Positions 31,901 to 43,096 of a DNA stretch of 64,000 bases are shown here, in pieces. The stretch is from positions 2,114,954 through 2,178,953 of the forward strand of contig JAUTXW010000584.1 in the NCBI GenBank assembly GCA_030620095.1, written 5' to 3'. Every line of letters starts with the position of its first letter. The first letter of the stretch is position 1. The notes beneath the pieces were generated by a model that was not told the origin of the DNA, searched no databases, and saw nothing but the letters and a program-made list of their open reading frames with translations. The DNA comes from Kuschelorhynchus macadamiae. Lineage: Eukaryota; Arthropoda; Insecta; Coleoptera; Curculionidae. A program made the position numbers and the translations under genes.

Positions 31901-33030
31901 ATGGCTCAGAATCAACAATTTGAATATTTTGAGAAATATGATATGAACGCGTGTTTTATATTGTCTAATGAAGATGCAGATCAGGCGGCAGAGCTTTATC
32001 TGAACAGGTTAGTTCTTTTTTATCTTCCTGTATTTTGACTTTATTGGTTCGCTTTATTTTATCTTAGATATCCCGAGAGAAGACAACCAGAAAAAGAATT
32101 TTTCAAAAAATTAAAAATAATCTTTGCCAATATGGATCTTTTAACAAGCCTCGATCGCGAACTTACAATAAAGACAACGAAGAATCTGAGGTCAACGTTT
32201 TAGCCCTCGTTCAGACAGCTCCTGAAACATCTTGCAGGAAAATAGACGAAGAGGCGGGTGTACCGAAAACCAAAGTGCAGAAAATTTTGAAAATGCACAA
32301 ATTCAAACCCTATAAATACAAACTTGTGCATCATCTGCATCCTGGTGATGCAGAGCGCAGATTGGAGTTCTGCAATTGATTTATAAATATGAAGGCAGAA
32401 GATATCGATTTTGAAAAAAAGATTATTTGGTCAGACGAGGCACATTTTACTAGTTCAGGGATTTTAAATAGACACAACACGCGATTTTGGAGTCAAGAAA
32501 ACAACCATGTTATTTTTCCTAGGGAGCGTCAGGGCAGATTTGGATTCAATGTCTCCTGTTTTATTTTCAACCGAAAAATAGTTTACCAAATATATGAAGG
32601 AAATCTGAATTCGATTGGTAACGTGCGAATCCTAGAAGACGCATTAGGAATTTTGGATGATGTTCCCTTGGCTCAACTAAATAGGATTTATTTCCAGCAA
32701 GACGGAGCTCCAGCCTACAATGCCAGAATAAGTCAAAACTGGCTTAACGACCATTTTCCTGGAAGATGGATAGGAACACACGGACCTGTTCGATGGCCAC
32801 CACGATCCCCTGACCTCTCAGTTTTAGATTTCTTTTTGTGGGGTTATTTAGAAAACAAGGTTTATGTAAGGCGATACGAAAACTTAGAACAACTAAGAAT
32901 GGCCACCGAAAACGCTTTTGCAGAGTTACAAAGACAGTCATTTACAATAGAAAATGCATTAAAAAGAATTTTTAAAGTTTGTCACACTTGTAGGACACAT
33001 AATGGTCTACAATTTGAACAATATTTGTAG
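31901..33030 (+). pseudogene. Mariner-D DD41D transposase, near-intact, one intron
   Basis: Exon 1 from ATG 31901 (MAQNQQFEYFEKYDMNACF, LSNEDADQAAELYLN), intron 32008-32067, exon 2 from (R)YPERRQPEKEFFKKLK. One frameshift near 32131 separates this from GSFNKPRSRTYN and the HTH (GVPKTKVQKILKMHKFKPYK). A TGA near 32376 replaces the Trp of EFCNW. From 32389 the catalytic core is open: IIWSDEAHFTSSG, YFQQDGAPAYNAR, WPPRSPDLSVLDFFLWG. There are 41 residues between the second and third Asp. It ends at 33030. Only two lesions, so this is a young copy. Same family as mariner-B. Confidence 0.92.
32008..32067 (+). other. Intron in mariner-D transposase (60 bp)
   Basis: AACAG|GTTAGT at the donor, TTATCTTAG|ATATCC at the acceptor. 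Splicing gives N-R-Y-P-E-R-R, the same codon junction as in mariner-B. Retention would put stops in frame. Confidence 0.82.
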
Positions 33031-33633
33031 TTTTAATGAAATTATAATTATTACCTTTTACCTACTTCCTAATTTTTTCTGATGCTGTTACTTTGTTATT
33101 TCGTTAATAAATATTTGTTAACTTTTTCCATGGCTCCACAGCCACCTTCTCTTATTTCGATTGATCTGCTATGCCATAAATCCGTTTAAAGAAAAATGCA
33201 TTTTTTCATGTTATTTATGAAAATAAAAATGACTTATGGTATGTTTTTGAAAAGCTCTCGACACGAAGAATAAGATGAAAAAATAATATATAGGGTGTCC
33301 CATTTAAAAAATAATAGGTTATGCCAATATGCCAAAAACTATGACTCTCAGCAAAAATCTGAGTACGCCACTGAATTCTACGTGAAAAAATCTATAAATA
33401 CCAGTTGAAACATTTTAAATATATTTTACGATAGCTGAGTTACAGGGGGTGTCCGAAAATGACAAATTTTCAAAATCACCCTGTAGCACGGAAACTAAAA
33501 TGGTTAGGGCAAATCTGTTTGCGGCCTCTTTAGTTTCATCGAAAAGTAGCACGGTGTCGCGAAAACCGCATCTCTCTATCTCTACTCATAAGCTGGAAAC
33601 CCCGTAAAACCTACGAAAATGGGACACCCTGTA

Positions 33634-34118
33634 CAAAATATGGGGCAATGACATTTTTTATTATTTCGGAACATTTTGTTCGATACATTTGCAGATATTC
33701 GGCTTTGAGGCTTACGAAAGAAATAATTTATTAAAAAAAAGCCCTAACCTCAAAAAGAATATAACTAACCTTGAAAAGACGATTTACATATTGGGATTAA
33801 ATGATCAACACTCAAAAGAGCAGTGTGATAAGCAATGTATAAAGCAAATCAACACTCAGCAGATTTGGCCCTATCTAAGTGTTTTTCAGGAACGAATGTA
33901 AGTTTGGTTTGTCTTTTTCCAAGATGTATTTCTGCATTGGATTTATGCTTCCTTGCGTTTGCATGATTTTTTAGATCAGAATATTTATTTGTCAGTGAAC
34001 ACATGCAAAATTTGAATTTCGCAACTTTCTCGGAGGTAGATTCAACATATGTTAGCCAGTCCTTTAATACCAAATCTTTCATCCAAACATCACGAAATTT
34101 TTGTTGATATCTCCACAT
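33634..34118 (-). pseudogene. hAT-4 transposase, N-terminal zinc-finger part
   Basis: Start at 34118 with MWRYQQKFRDVWMKDLVLKDWL. The zinc finger is KFKFCMCSLTNKYSDLKNHA plus RKHK; the usual CxxC reads C-x-C, so one Cys is lost. After a stop at 33849 the same frame continues FALYIAYHTALLSVDHLIPI, and later LHRTKCSEIIKNVIAPYF, which abuts the mariner terminus at 33633. This is the N-terminal architecture of the KIAA1586-like hAT proteins. Confidence 0.8.
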
Positions 34119-34389
34119 AATTCTAAAAAAAAAATGGAAAACTGAAAAAATATTGTTTTACATTTCGATATTTTTACATACCTATGAAATATAATAAAAA
34201 GACTTACTTGTTTATAAAATAAAAACAACAGTCATGTATTAACGGATATAAACTATGAATAAGACCAAAAGACTACGCGTACGCGACCACAGGTTTCACA
34301 TTTACAATTTAAGAGACAAATTTGACAAATAAACACACACATGCGGGGATTCCTAGTAATTAAAGAGCTGTAGAACATAAAATGGCACA

Positions 34390-37250
34390 AAAAAGCAAGA
34401 GCCATCTAGTAGAATGTATCCAAAGTAATTGCCATTGGAGATTGTGCAATCAAGTTTAGAAGAACATGGAACATATTTTGATTGAAATAAAAGTAAACAG
34501 CACAAAAATTTTAATAAGCAATATATACCGTCCTCCTAAGGGTGACTTAAACTTATTCTATTCTCGTCTTGAAAGTATTATGACCGATTTTTGTACTGTC
34601 TATGATTCTCTTTTATTGCTAGATGATTTTAATATAAACTTTCTCGAATCAAATACAAAAGCACCGTTATGTGAAATTACTGAGGTCTATGGTTTGCAAC
34701 AGCATATAACTGAACCTACTAGAATATCAAATACGAACATGTCCTTAATTGATTTACTTTTTTCAAATATAGATTCAATCGAGGTTTGCGGAATAAGGGA
34801 TGTTGAGATATCGGACCATATGCTCATTTATTGCGACATAAATTTTGGAGAACCCAGATCTAATACTTATAACTTTACATACAGAAATTTACAAAGTGTC
34901 AACAATAAGCGATTTCAATCTGATATCGAACTAACACCTTGGCACATAATGTATCATATGGCGGACATAAATAGCAAAGTTGATTTTTTCAACCAATCAT
35001 TATTCGACGTTATAAACCTGCATGCTCCCTTAAAAAATATCAGAGGTAAAAATAAGCCATACAGACCATGGATTACTCCTAATATTAGATTAATGCAGAG
35101 GCTTCGTAATAGGGCCTTAAATAAGTTTAGAAACACCAAAAATTGGGAGGACTAGAACACATACAAACGGTATAGAAATCTTACTACTAGCGCAACCAGA
35201 TCGAAAAAAAAGGCGTATTTAACATATAGGTTTGGAGTGTGCAGTAATAAAGAAGCATGGCAAGAATTAAATAAAATTAATATTTCTAAAAAACAAAATA
35301 TACAACTTCCCAATTCCTTGCAAAATGTAGATGAACTTAATACTTATTTTACTAATATAAATAAAAATAACAATAAGCCTGATGAAGAATTTATTAATAA
35401 TTTTAAGAAACACAAAATTACACAAAGTGAATAAAGCATTTGGAGCTGACAATTTAAATATTACACATTTATTAAATATTTTACATTGTTGTCCTGCCAT
35501 AATTAATCCACTAACTCACATTATAAATGTTTGTTTAGAAAAAAATCATTTTCCAGATCAATGGAAGGAAGCCAATGTTGTTCCGTTGCCTAAAGTTAAA
35601 AATCCTACTGAATTTAAACAAATCGATTCTTCCAGTTCCCTCTAAACTATTAGAAAAAATTATGGAACAGCAAATAATTGAGTATTTAAATATTAGTAAT
35701 TTGATCCCTGAATATCAGTCTGGCTTCCGTAAAGGTTATGGTTGTGCAACCGCATTATCTCAGGTAACGGATGATATATTTAAAGCCCTTGATAACAATC
35801 TAGCTATTGTTTTGGTTCTTTTGGATTTTACTCAAGCTTTTGACATGGTCAACCACGAAATATTATTGGCTTTGTTGCAGTGTCTGGGTTTTAGCGATTC
35901 TGCGGTGGCACTGGTGTCTTCTTTTTTTTTCAGACAGAAAACAAAGAGTAGTACTTGGTGGTAAAATGTCGAAAGCCCTTAATGTTGCTTCTGGGATGCC
36001 TTAGGGTAGCATTCTGGGTCCATTACTATACACTCTTTATACGTCGCAATTAATAAATAAATTTCGATATTGTAGCCATCATTGCTACGCAGATGATACC
36101 CAGGTATATTATTCATTTAAAGCCAAGGTGCATTAACGCGGATTTGGACACTTTATATAGTGAAACTCAAAAGCTCCTCTTAAAGATTAACCCAACCAAA
36201 TCAGTAGCTATTCTTTTTTGTACTGATAACAATCGAATGAATATTTTAGATAACTTAAATCTACACATAAATAATGATCCAATAGATTTTAAAAACTCTG
36301 CCAAAAATCTGGGACTCATAATGGATCATAAACTTAGATTTAAAGAACATGTTACTCTTAAACTAAAAAGTGGATATTCCGCTTTAAAAACAATATTTTC
36401 GCAAAGGCACTTTTTGAGCTATAACATTAAGGAAATGCTTTGTGATGCACTAGTGTTATCACCATTAAACTTCTGTGACACCATCTATGGACCTTGTCTT
36501 GATAATGCCGATGCTAATAGATTACAAAAACTCCAAAATTCCTGTCTAAGGCTTATTTTTGGTATAAGAAGACGTGAACACATTTCTCATAAGTTAAAAG
36601 AAGCAAATTGGTTAAATATGCACAATAGACGAGTCTTACATGCTCTTGTCCTTTTTTATAAAATTCTTAAGTTTAAGGACTCCACCATATTTGCACAAAA
36701 AAATAACTTATCGTACTGATGTGCACAATCTTAATATAAGTAGAAAAAATCTATTAACTATACCGTCACACAACAAAGAATTTTTTAAAAGGCCTTTTTC
36801 TTATTTAATTGCACATTTAATAAACAAATTCAAAATAAATGAGTTTACTGTTTCAGAAAAAGTTTTCAAGAGAAAAACCAAACTACTTCTTTTAAACCAT
36901 ATTTAATTTATTGTCTATGCCACAAAATGCAAAATTTGAAACATAATACTTTTCTTTTTCCCTATCCTTATCCATCTTCCATTTTCCTTTTATTGTGTGC
37001 TTTTTTGCTTCTATGTTTTTTTTTAATTTTTTAAAAAAATTTAACTGCTAGCTGCTTATAAATTTCTTTTTTATTTCTTATATTTTTGGCCCTAACAGAA
37101 TCCAGGGAATGAACATCCCCTGAAATCTGAAAACAAGGCCCGTTAGTTACCATGATTATTATCATAATAATAATTGTTATTTTAAGCTAATTCATTAACT
37201 GTATTTATTGGTAACTAATAAACGTCTATTATTATTATTATTATTATTAA
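34390..37250 (+). mobile_element. CR1/Jockey-group LINE, 5'-truncated (LINE-2 of window)
   Basis: Plus-strand LINE ending in an (ATT)n tail (about 37222-37248). It begins inside the endonuclease domain, so it is 5' truncated; the exact 5' junction with hAT-4 could not be fixed. It contains one ORF2 remnant. Inserted in the 5' part of hAT-4. Confidence 0.8.
34446..36906 (+). pseudogene. LINE-2 ORF2 remnant: endonuclease + RT
   Basis: Open blocks in shifted frames. 34466-35155: endonuclease with IYRPPKG, LLDDFNINFL (usual GDFN reads DDFN), LIDLLFS and VEISDHMLIYCDI (SDH intact), followed by the linker KPYRPWITPNIR. RT: WKEANVVPLPKV, then YQSGFRKGYGCATAL, LVLLDFTQAFDMVNH (motif A), GMP-stop-GSILGP (motif B with a stop) and YADDTQVYYSF (motif C). 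Thumb and C-terminal regions are in 36093-36906. At least four frameshifts and two stops. The first RT region and the rest of the endonuclease are missing. Confidence 0.85.
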
Positions 37251-37483
37251 GTTTAAGAGTTCGTTTACATTAAATTTCGAACGTGCTTGAGTACGCGCTT
37301 AGCCAAAACAAAATTTCTGATGATACACACAAATCCTGAATGTATGAATAAAGCTAGAATAAAGTTAAAAATGATCGCGTGCCCGCTAAAAAATCCGCTA
37401 AACGCTAAAAATATTTTTTTTGCCTCTAAAACAATATTTATTCCGCTAAATTTAGCTGGAAATCTGCTAAGTTGGCAACACTG
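37251..37483 (-). other. hAT-4 5' subterminal region
   Basis: Carries the GCTAAA-rich subterminal repeats shared with the left end and finishes in the TIR (GTTGGCAACACTG). Target duplication CTTCCAAC at 37484-37491. No coding sequence. Confidence 0.75.
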
Positions 37484-37661
37484 CTTCCAACAACAAATAA
37501 ATAAAAACATTATAAAACTAATTAAGAAAGCTTGTCCATGGTAAGGAAGGAACTCTAAACTTCGGTTCCCAGAAAATTTAAGTTGCAGAACCATAGACCA
37601 CCTTCCTACTGAAATAATGATGCCAGATACGGGATACTTATTTAGTAACTAATTTAAATTT

Positions 37662-37915
37662 TTAAAAATCAAGTTCGAAATTGAAAACGTCGTTAACGCA
37701 CAAGAGAACTCGGCTCTTTTTGGATCCAGTTGTCTCGATCTTTTCTAGTATGTCTAATTTTCGACTCTTCGGACATTCATGTAAAAGGGAGACATTTTCA
37801 GGTACAGTAAACTTATGGTTTGTTGAAAGTAAGTGACTCGCAAAAGCTGATTTAGTTTTAGTCATATCTGAGTTCTTATATTTATTAACAAGCCTCAAGT
37901 GTTCCTGGACTCTGG
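37662..37915 (-). pseudogene. GIY-YIG gene (Penelope-type), downstream half split by a P element
   Basis: The minus strand reads VQEHLRLVNKYKNSDMTKTK, SAFASHLLSTNHKFT and ENVSLLHECPKSRKLDILEKI, to a stop at 37662. This is the C-terminal half of a GIY-YIG endonuclease of the Penelope type (RxxEH ... FAxHxL..NH). The first half is at 41768-41903, on the other side of the inserted P element. Joining the halves at the 8-bp duplication restores one open frame. Confidence 0.78.
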
Positions 37916-37945
37916 CAATATCTACTAAACAACAAGGCCTACGCG
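37908..37945 (+). repeat. P-element left target duplication and TIR
   Basis: GACTCTGG (37908-37915), then CAATATCTACTAAACAAC and AGGCCTAC. The right end has the complement of AATACCTACTAAACAAC and GAGGCCTAC, then GACTCTGC (41768-41775). The duplications match at 7 of 8 bases. Confidence 0.82.
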
Positions 37946-38352
37946 CTTACGGGTGACGTCATCAAATTTAGGTCTATGTTATATCAATACCTTCATTAGA
38001 AAGTACGGGTGATATACAGGGACATTTTTTAATTTCATCAAATAAACATCAATTTATAGGGTTTATTGTTTTTGAATCTGTCAAATTTATTGGGTTTCGC
38101 TATAGAATTAAAATGCCAAAGGCGACTCTTAAGCGATTACTTGTTTTTTTTTTGTTACACGATGAGGAATGCATTTACGCACAAGGCACTCCAGAACAGT
38201 GTGGGACTCGGTAAAGCCCCTACCCACTAAACCCCTCTGTGTTCTTACCCGACAACGTTTGCCCGGATCTATTGTAAAATTTCAAACAGATGTCGGTATG
38301 ATTTTTTTATTACTAATTGTCCTATTTTAGCCAATTAATAAATTGTCAAAGC

Positions 38353-38648
38353 CGAGTTATTTGTAAAAATCGGGTAAGGTTTCAAGCCCAGGTAAGTAGT
38401 CTAGGCCTGTGGTGAGTCCATATGATCAAGAATATAATAGGTTATTAGTTTATATTGTCAAAATCCGGTACGGTTTCAAGTTTGGGTAAGTAATACATGC
38501 CTGTGGCGAGTCCTTATGATCAAAAATACAATAGCTTATTATTTTAACTTGTCAAAATCGTGTATGGTTTCAAGCTTGGGTATGTGGTATATGCCTGCGC
38601 TGTAGTGAGTCTATATGATCAAGAATATAATAGGTTGTTATTTGCTAA
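38353..38648 (+). repeat. 94-bp tandem repeat, three copies, inside the P element
   Basis: AAAATC..GTA.GGTTTCAAG recurs at 38366, 38460 and 38554, exactly 94 bp apart, each followed by ATGATCAA.AATA. The copies have diverged by roughly 15 percent by eye. Located between the end of the transposase and the 3' TIR, a place where transposase-binding repeats could sit. Confidence 0.88.
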
Positions 38649-38680
38649 ATTCTGAAAAAGATTGTATTATATGACACTTC

Positions 38681-41228
38681 CTACAAAAATGCGAAACTTG
38701 TGCTAGGTTTTAATTTCATAACTACATATTTATTAAAAGTCTGTAGTTTCCTTTTTTTGTTTTTATTTAATAAATTATGATTATGTTTAGAGCAATAATT
38801 ATTAAGAAATGTATTTGAAATGCTACTAAAAAAGATTTTTGAAACATTAATTCTTAGGTGGCTTTTACACGTTTCAAAAGAAATTAAAAGTGTATTTTTA
38901 TTAAAATAACTTAAATAACAACTCACAAAGAAAAGATTTTTTGTTGTAAGTATCCAAAAATGTATCTTCAAATTTATCAATTAGCTTTTTAAATATAATA
39001 TATGCGGCTGAAACTACATTTACTACCTGTTCTCGAGGATACAAAAGAGCCCCTCTACTTAAGGAATTAATAAAATTATAAGAATCCTCTACAACACAAG
39101 GTTCATTGAGAGTTAAGTTTTCATTGCAAAAAGTACAACTAATTTTTTAAAAAACAATATAGCAGAAATAGCCCCTTAAATAGGTTATTACTGGGAGTTC
39201 TGATTGTATAGCTTCAGTATCAGACTGTGTAACTATGATTTTAAATAATAAATTATTAACATGTTCAGAATTTAAATTGGTGTCTAACAACTGTGTTTCA
39301 CATTCAGGAGGTTCGAAGAACTGATTTATATTAATGTCCCCATAATTTCTAGATTTTAGAGATAGCATAGACTGAATTCTAAGTCTTTTCTGATTCATAT
39401 AGCTGTCGAACTGAGATATGATAATGACCACCAGCTAATTGCCTATATTTTCCAAAACGCACTTCCAACGGGTCTGTTTGAAATTTGCCCAGTAATACAG
39501 AATTTATATTAAGTTCAGTTAAACAGTATTTAGTAACTTCAAGAATCCCATGAATGGTATGGTTTAATGCAGTGTGGTTTTGTCGAGTCAGTGTTTTTGT
39601 AAAATTAGTGACTCCAAGTGCCTAGCCAATTTCGCATTTTTAGCAAAAAAACAAAATTTAGGATCATCATTGGGGGCTGTTGTAGTATTTGTTTGGTAAA
39701 AGGTTCCTGATATTTATCTAACAAATGCTTTCCCTTAGGGGGGTTTTTACGCTCACAATTTTCCACCATGTCAATATAATACTAATAAAGTCTCCGGTAT
39801 CTTATGAATGTGACAAATTTTTAACAAAACCTTTTAGAGCCTCTATAATAAAGGGATTAAAGATTATAACAGCTTATTTTACATTTTGTCTTTCAAGACA
39901 TGATGGAAATAGAGCCTTTAAACTAAGTGAATAACCATGCTTCAATAAACAGTAAATGAACAGTGTCAAAAATAAGGGTAAAACTGGGTCAATAGAATGT
40001 GGGAATACTATACTGAGTTGATTAAGGGGTGAAAAATTACTCATTGCTTTACTGTTTACTGCATTATTGTCACTAACTGTACAATATACTATGTACCCAA
40101 TTTCTTCTAAATTTTCTATAATGGTCTAGATAAAAGTATAATATTTCTGAATTAAGTTTAGCTGCAAGAGAAATATGAATGACTTCTGTAAGTCTTAAGC
40201 AAGGACTAGTGATCATAAAGATGATGTTAGTGATGCCTTGTAATCCAAATAGGGTTCGACGTGAATTTCACCAAAAAGTAATGTAACATATTTTTCTTTA
40301 TCTGTTAAATATTGAAAAATGTTACGAGTGTAGGTTAAAAAAAAATGTCTTTCATCGATATGAGGATCTGTTAAAAATCTATTACAAATAGATTTTACTG
40401 TGTTAAGATGAGGTAAGATAATAGAAGCATAACTTCGCAAATATTTATAGCAATGAGGGCTTATTGTAAACAAAATTGAACATAAGACAATGGTGCTTGG
40501 TGAATATCGATACCATCGAGTACTTAACAAAGTTAACTGTTGAGAGAAATTTTAGATTTTGAGTGAATTGGTCAGAACCTTTTAGGTTTAAAAGAATATC
40601 AGTCACAAATTTAAAAAAAAAATATATTGTCATTGTCAGATTCAACTGTATCTGAATTGGGAATTTCTGTGGGAGTTTCACTAGTACTGGGGAGTTGACT
40701 TGACTCGGTATGGTGTAAATCCGAGTTTCACTAGGATCAGGAATGTCGCTATCAAGATTTATGGGTATTGACATCATCATATTGTCAATTGTGTAAATGA
40801 AACTTTCTATTTCATCCAAACTGCTAGATAAAAATGCTGATTTTAAATTTGTTATTGAAACACAAACAGATTGACCATATAAAAATGTTTATAATTTTAA
40901 ATCGCTATTTATAACAATTGCCCAAGTTACTGGGGGACCAGGAGTATATATAAGTTTAAATAATGTTATTTTGTCTGTATCCTTTACTGAAAACCACCCT
41001 TTCCTTAAACTAAAATTTAGAAATACTTTTAAAAACTCTTCAAAACTTTGAAAACATATAGCCTTTCTATGTAAATTAAGCTCTTCTTTACTTTGCTCTA
41101 TGGCTTGCAAAAGATATAGTTCATCAAGATTCTCATTTTTTTCATCTTTACTTTTGCGGTCAAGAACGTTTTTTGACAAATAATTGGGGCAATTTGGGAA
41201 TACCGTTGGTACAGAATTTTCTTTTAAT
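38681..41228 (-). pseudogene. P-element transposase (THAP9-like), main part
   Basis: Blocks in order on the minus strand: NSVPTVFPNCPNYLSK (end of the THAP region), LLQAIEQSKEELNLHRK, WYRYSPSTIVLCSILFTISPH, YKYLRSYASIILPHLNTVK, then in broken frames SDNNAVN-type sequence and FDTVHLL. Next come TDPLEVRFGKYRQLAGGHYH and the C-terminal frame 39431-39147. The motifs RYSP..ILF.ISP..YK.LRS..ILPH and DPLE.RFGRYRQ..GG.YH are characteristic of P transposases. Numerous stops and frameshifts; not functional. The tail frame 38980-38681 is plausible C-terminus but weaker. Confidence 0.83.
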
Positions 41229-41238
41229 CAGGGTTTTT

Positions 41239-41457
41239 TTAAATGTACTGAAATAACTTTACCTGTTCTGAAATATCCCAAATTATACTACCTTTAGAAA
41301 AATGTAGCTCACTCACTTTATTGTTTTTATTGGGCACTAAATCATCCCCCGGAAGTGCTCGTAGCCGTTTTTTTTTGCAAATCACTGTCTTTCGGGAAAC
41401 TAAACACGTGAACTTTTGGTTGGTTTGGCAGTTAGGCGCACAACACTTAAACGGCAT
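41239..41457 (-). pseudogene. THAP zinc-finger exon of the P element
   Basis: DNA-binding THAP domain (C2CH). Starts MPFKCCAPNCQTNQ with C5/C10, then the KRLRALPGDDLVPN region and VSELHF. The third zinc Cys of the usual VCSxHF is Ser here, so zinc binding is probably lost. At its end, ISEQ is followed by GGTAAAG, a possible donor. Skipping about 45 nt to AAAATTCTGTACC would restore the expected continuation (ENSVPTVFPNCP). A short intron or a frameshift explains the break equally well. Confidence 0.8.
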
Positions 41458-41767
41458 GTTTAGGTGAATTTAAACGTACAAAAACTAATAAATCTAATTA
41501 AATTTTCACCAAAAATAGAGACAAAACTACTGTGTTTACTCTAATTTACGAACGATAACATCACGTTTCACACTGTTTTGTTTTCAGTTAGAAAGTGCCG
41601 GTTGTTGGTCAGTACGTTTAATGGCCAGTTATCACGATTCGACATAAGCAAAACTGCATTGGTCTATGCTTTAATGCATTTCTTACGGAGGCGAGTGCCG
41701 GCCTAAATGTCGTGACGTATGGCCTATTTTAATTTCAGCTGGTAGGCCTCGTTGTTTAGTAGGTATT

Positions 41768-41903
41768 GACTCTGCTCGATATTTTTCTCCCCAACTGGCC
41801 GACATAGATAGCAGAGCATTCTCCACTGATCAACGAGTATACTCCGGATTTTGAAAGATTTTCAGTGATATCTTCAGGTTTAATTAGGTGGTGTTTTAAA
41901 AGC
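41768..41903 (-). pseudogene. GIY-YIG gene, upstream half
   Basis: The minus strand reads ITENLSKSGVYSLISGE, CSAIYVGQLGRKISSRV, the GIY (GVY) and YIG (YVG) motifs with the following Arg. It then runs into the P-element TIR. It continues at 37915 as VQEHLRLV. RT motifs upstream (42-43 kb) are not clear. Confidence 0.78.
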
Positions 41904-43094
41904 TATAAAAAGATTAAGTTTTTAAAAAAAAATTGGCTAGCTGTAGAGATATGTTGCCGACGTAAGTTAGGCAACCATAGTTGTTGGTAGACACGTTTGA
42001 TTTGGGGTGCAGTACATGAAAAGAGTTTGTATTTATTAAAAAAATTATAAAATAGTTTATTAAGGAAATTTCTGAGAAAATATGCAAGTTTTTTAAAAGT
42101 TCACCTATGTACTCGAAAAAACAATCAAGAATCTACGTCAATGAGTTCCACAACTTTTCGATCTCAAAAATTTTGCCTATTTTTAATGGCAGGATAGATA
42201 ATACAACAGTGTCTCACGCAGATGACAGAATTCCTAAAAAAACTGTGACTGGTCTCAGTATTATGCATACGAAACTGTCGAGGATCTCTCCTATAATATA
42301 ACAAAAACGAGTAAATTCCTGGTGGTCAATTTTTCCGGTAAACACTCAGTAGAGTGGTTGGTTCAAGAGCTCTGTGACATGCAGTGAAAGTTGCATCGGA
42401 TTATGAGTATTTAAGATCGTCGATATACATATAGCAATTTCAGTTGCATCCGAAGCAGATCTCTTTTTGATTGTCTGTATTTTATTACTACAGGTTTTGT
42501 TTTCCAAAATATTTAATAGGCATTTCAGACAAATTTATTAAAATTGAGAAAGTTAAAATTCTACATTTCTAAAACCATCTTAAATTTGGTTGTTTGAGGC
42601 ACACCGAAATATACATATTCAAAACTTATCAAAAAATATACACCGGATTTAGTAATTATTTGAAATTCGACTGATATATAGGCTCTTGAACCCAAGAATT
42701 TTACCCATGGAATTTGACAAATTTAAAATATGTATTTGAGAGATTACCTTTTTTTAATAATTCCGATACAGAAAAATATATGGATGAACCACTTTTTCAA
42801 GTTATATCCAAAAAAACTAAGGTCTCGGAAGGTTGCACTGAACTTGTTTTTGGAGTAACGCTAAAAACATATTTTTCACAAACTTAATTTATAAACTACC
42901 TAAAAGATTGATTATAAATGCTCTATAACACAAAACATTTTTGTTTCGAACTAAAAGTTAGAAGTAATTATTATATTAGATATTATTAAACGTTTTTAAA
43001 CATAGCTACAGCTTCTAAATTAAGACAAAGCGAAAGTGTCGCCCGTTGGACGGAAATCCAGTGTGCTGGGGATGCTATGTTGCCAAGTTTATCT
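41904..43094. other. No recognisable gene
   Basis: AT-rich. It may include eroded RT sequence of the GIY-YIG element but no motif is legible. A 64-codon frame at 42107 has no support. Confidence 0.4.
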
Positions 43095-43096
43095 TA

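Larger units (their letters stand above)
31406..33633 (+). mobile_element. Mariner-D: long-TIR, intron-containing DD41D element
   Basis: Inverted repeats of about 390 bp pair 31406-31800 with 33130-33525. The right end continues 108 bp further to GGGACACCCTGTA at 33633, with no left counterpart, so the left terminus was lost with adjacent hAT sequence. The transposase on the plus strand is nearly intact. Confidence 0.85.
30269..37483 (-). mobile_element. hAT-4: KIAA1586-like hAT with nested mariner and LINE (7.2 kb)
   Basis: Defined by TIRs CAGTGTTGTCAAC / CAGTGTTGCCAAC (complement) and a perfect 8-bp duplication CTTCCAAC. Both subterminal regions share GCTAAAAAACCGCTAAA-like repeats. The transposase is on the minus strand, in fragments at 34118-33634 and 31405-30448. 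Mariner-D (31406-33633) sits in the coding part, and a plus-strand LINE (about 34390-37250) sits in the 5' part. Confidence 0.9.
37916..41767 (-). mobile_element. THAP/P-element-like transposon (3.85 kb)
   Basis: TIRs of about 27 bp (CTACTAAACAAC plus AGGCCTAC) and an 8-bp target duplication, as in P elements. Contents on the minus strand: a THAP-domain exon, P-type transposase fragments to about 38681, then a 94-bp x 3 tandem block and about 430 bp to the left end. Inserted in a GIY-YIG gene. Confidence 0.85.
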
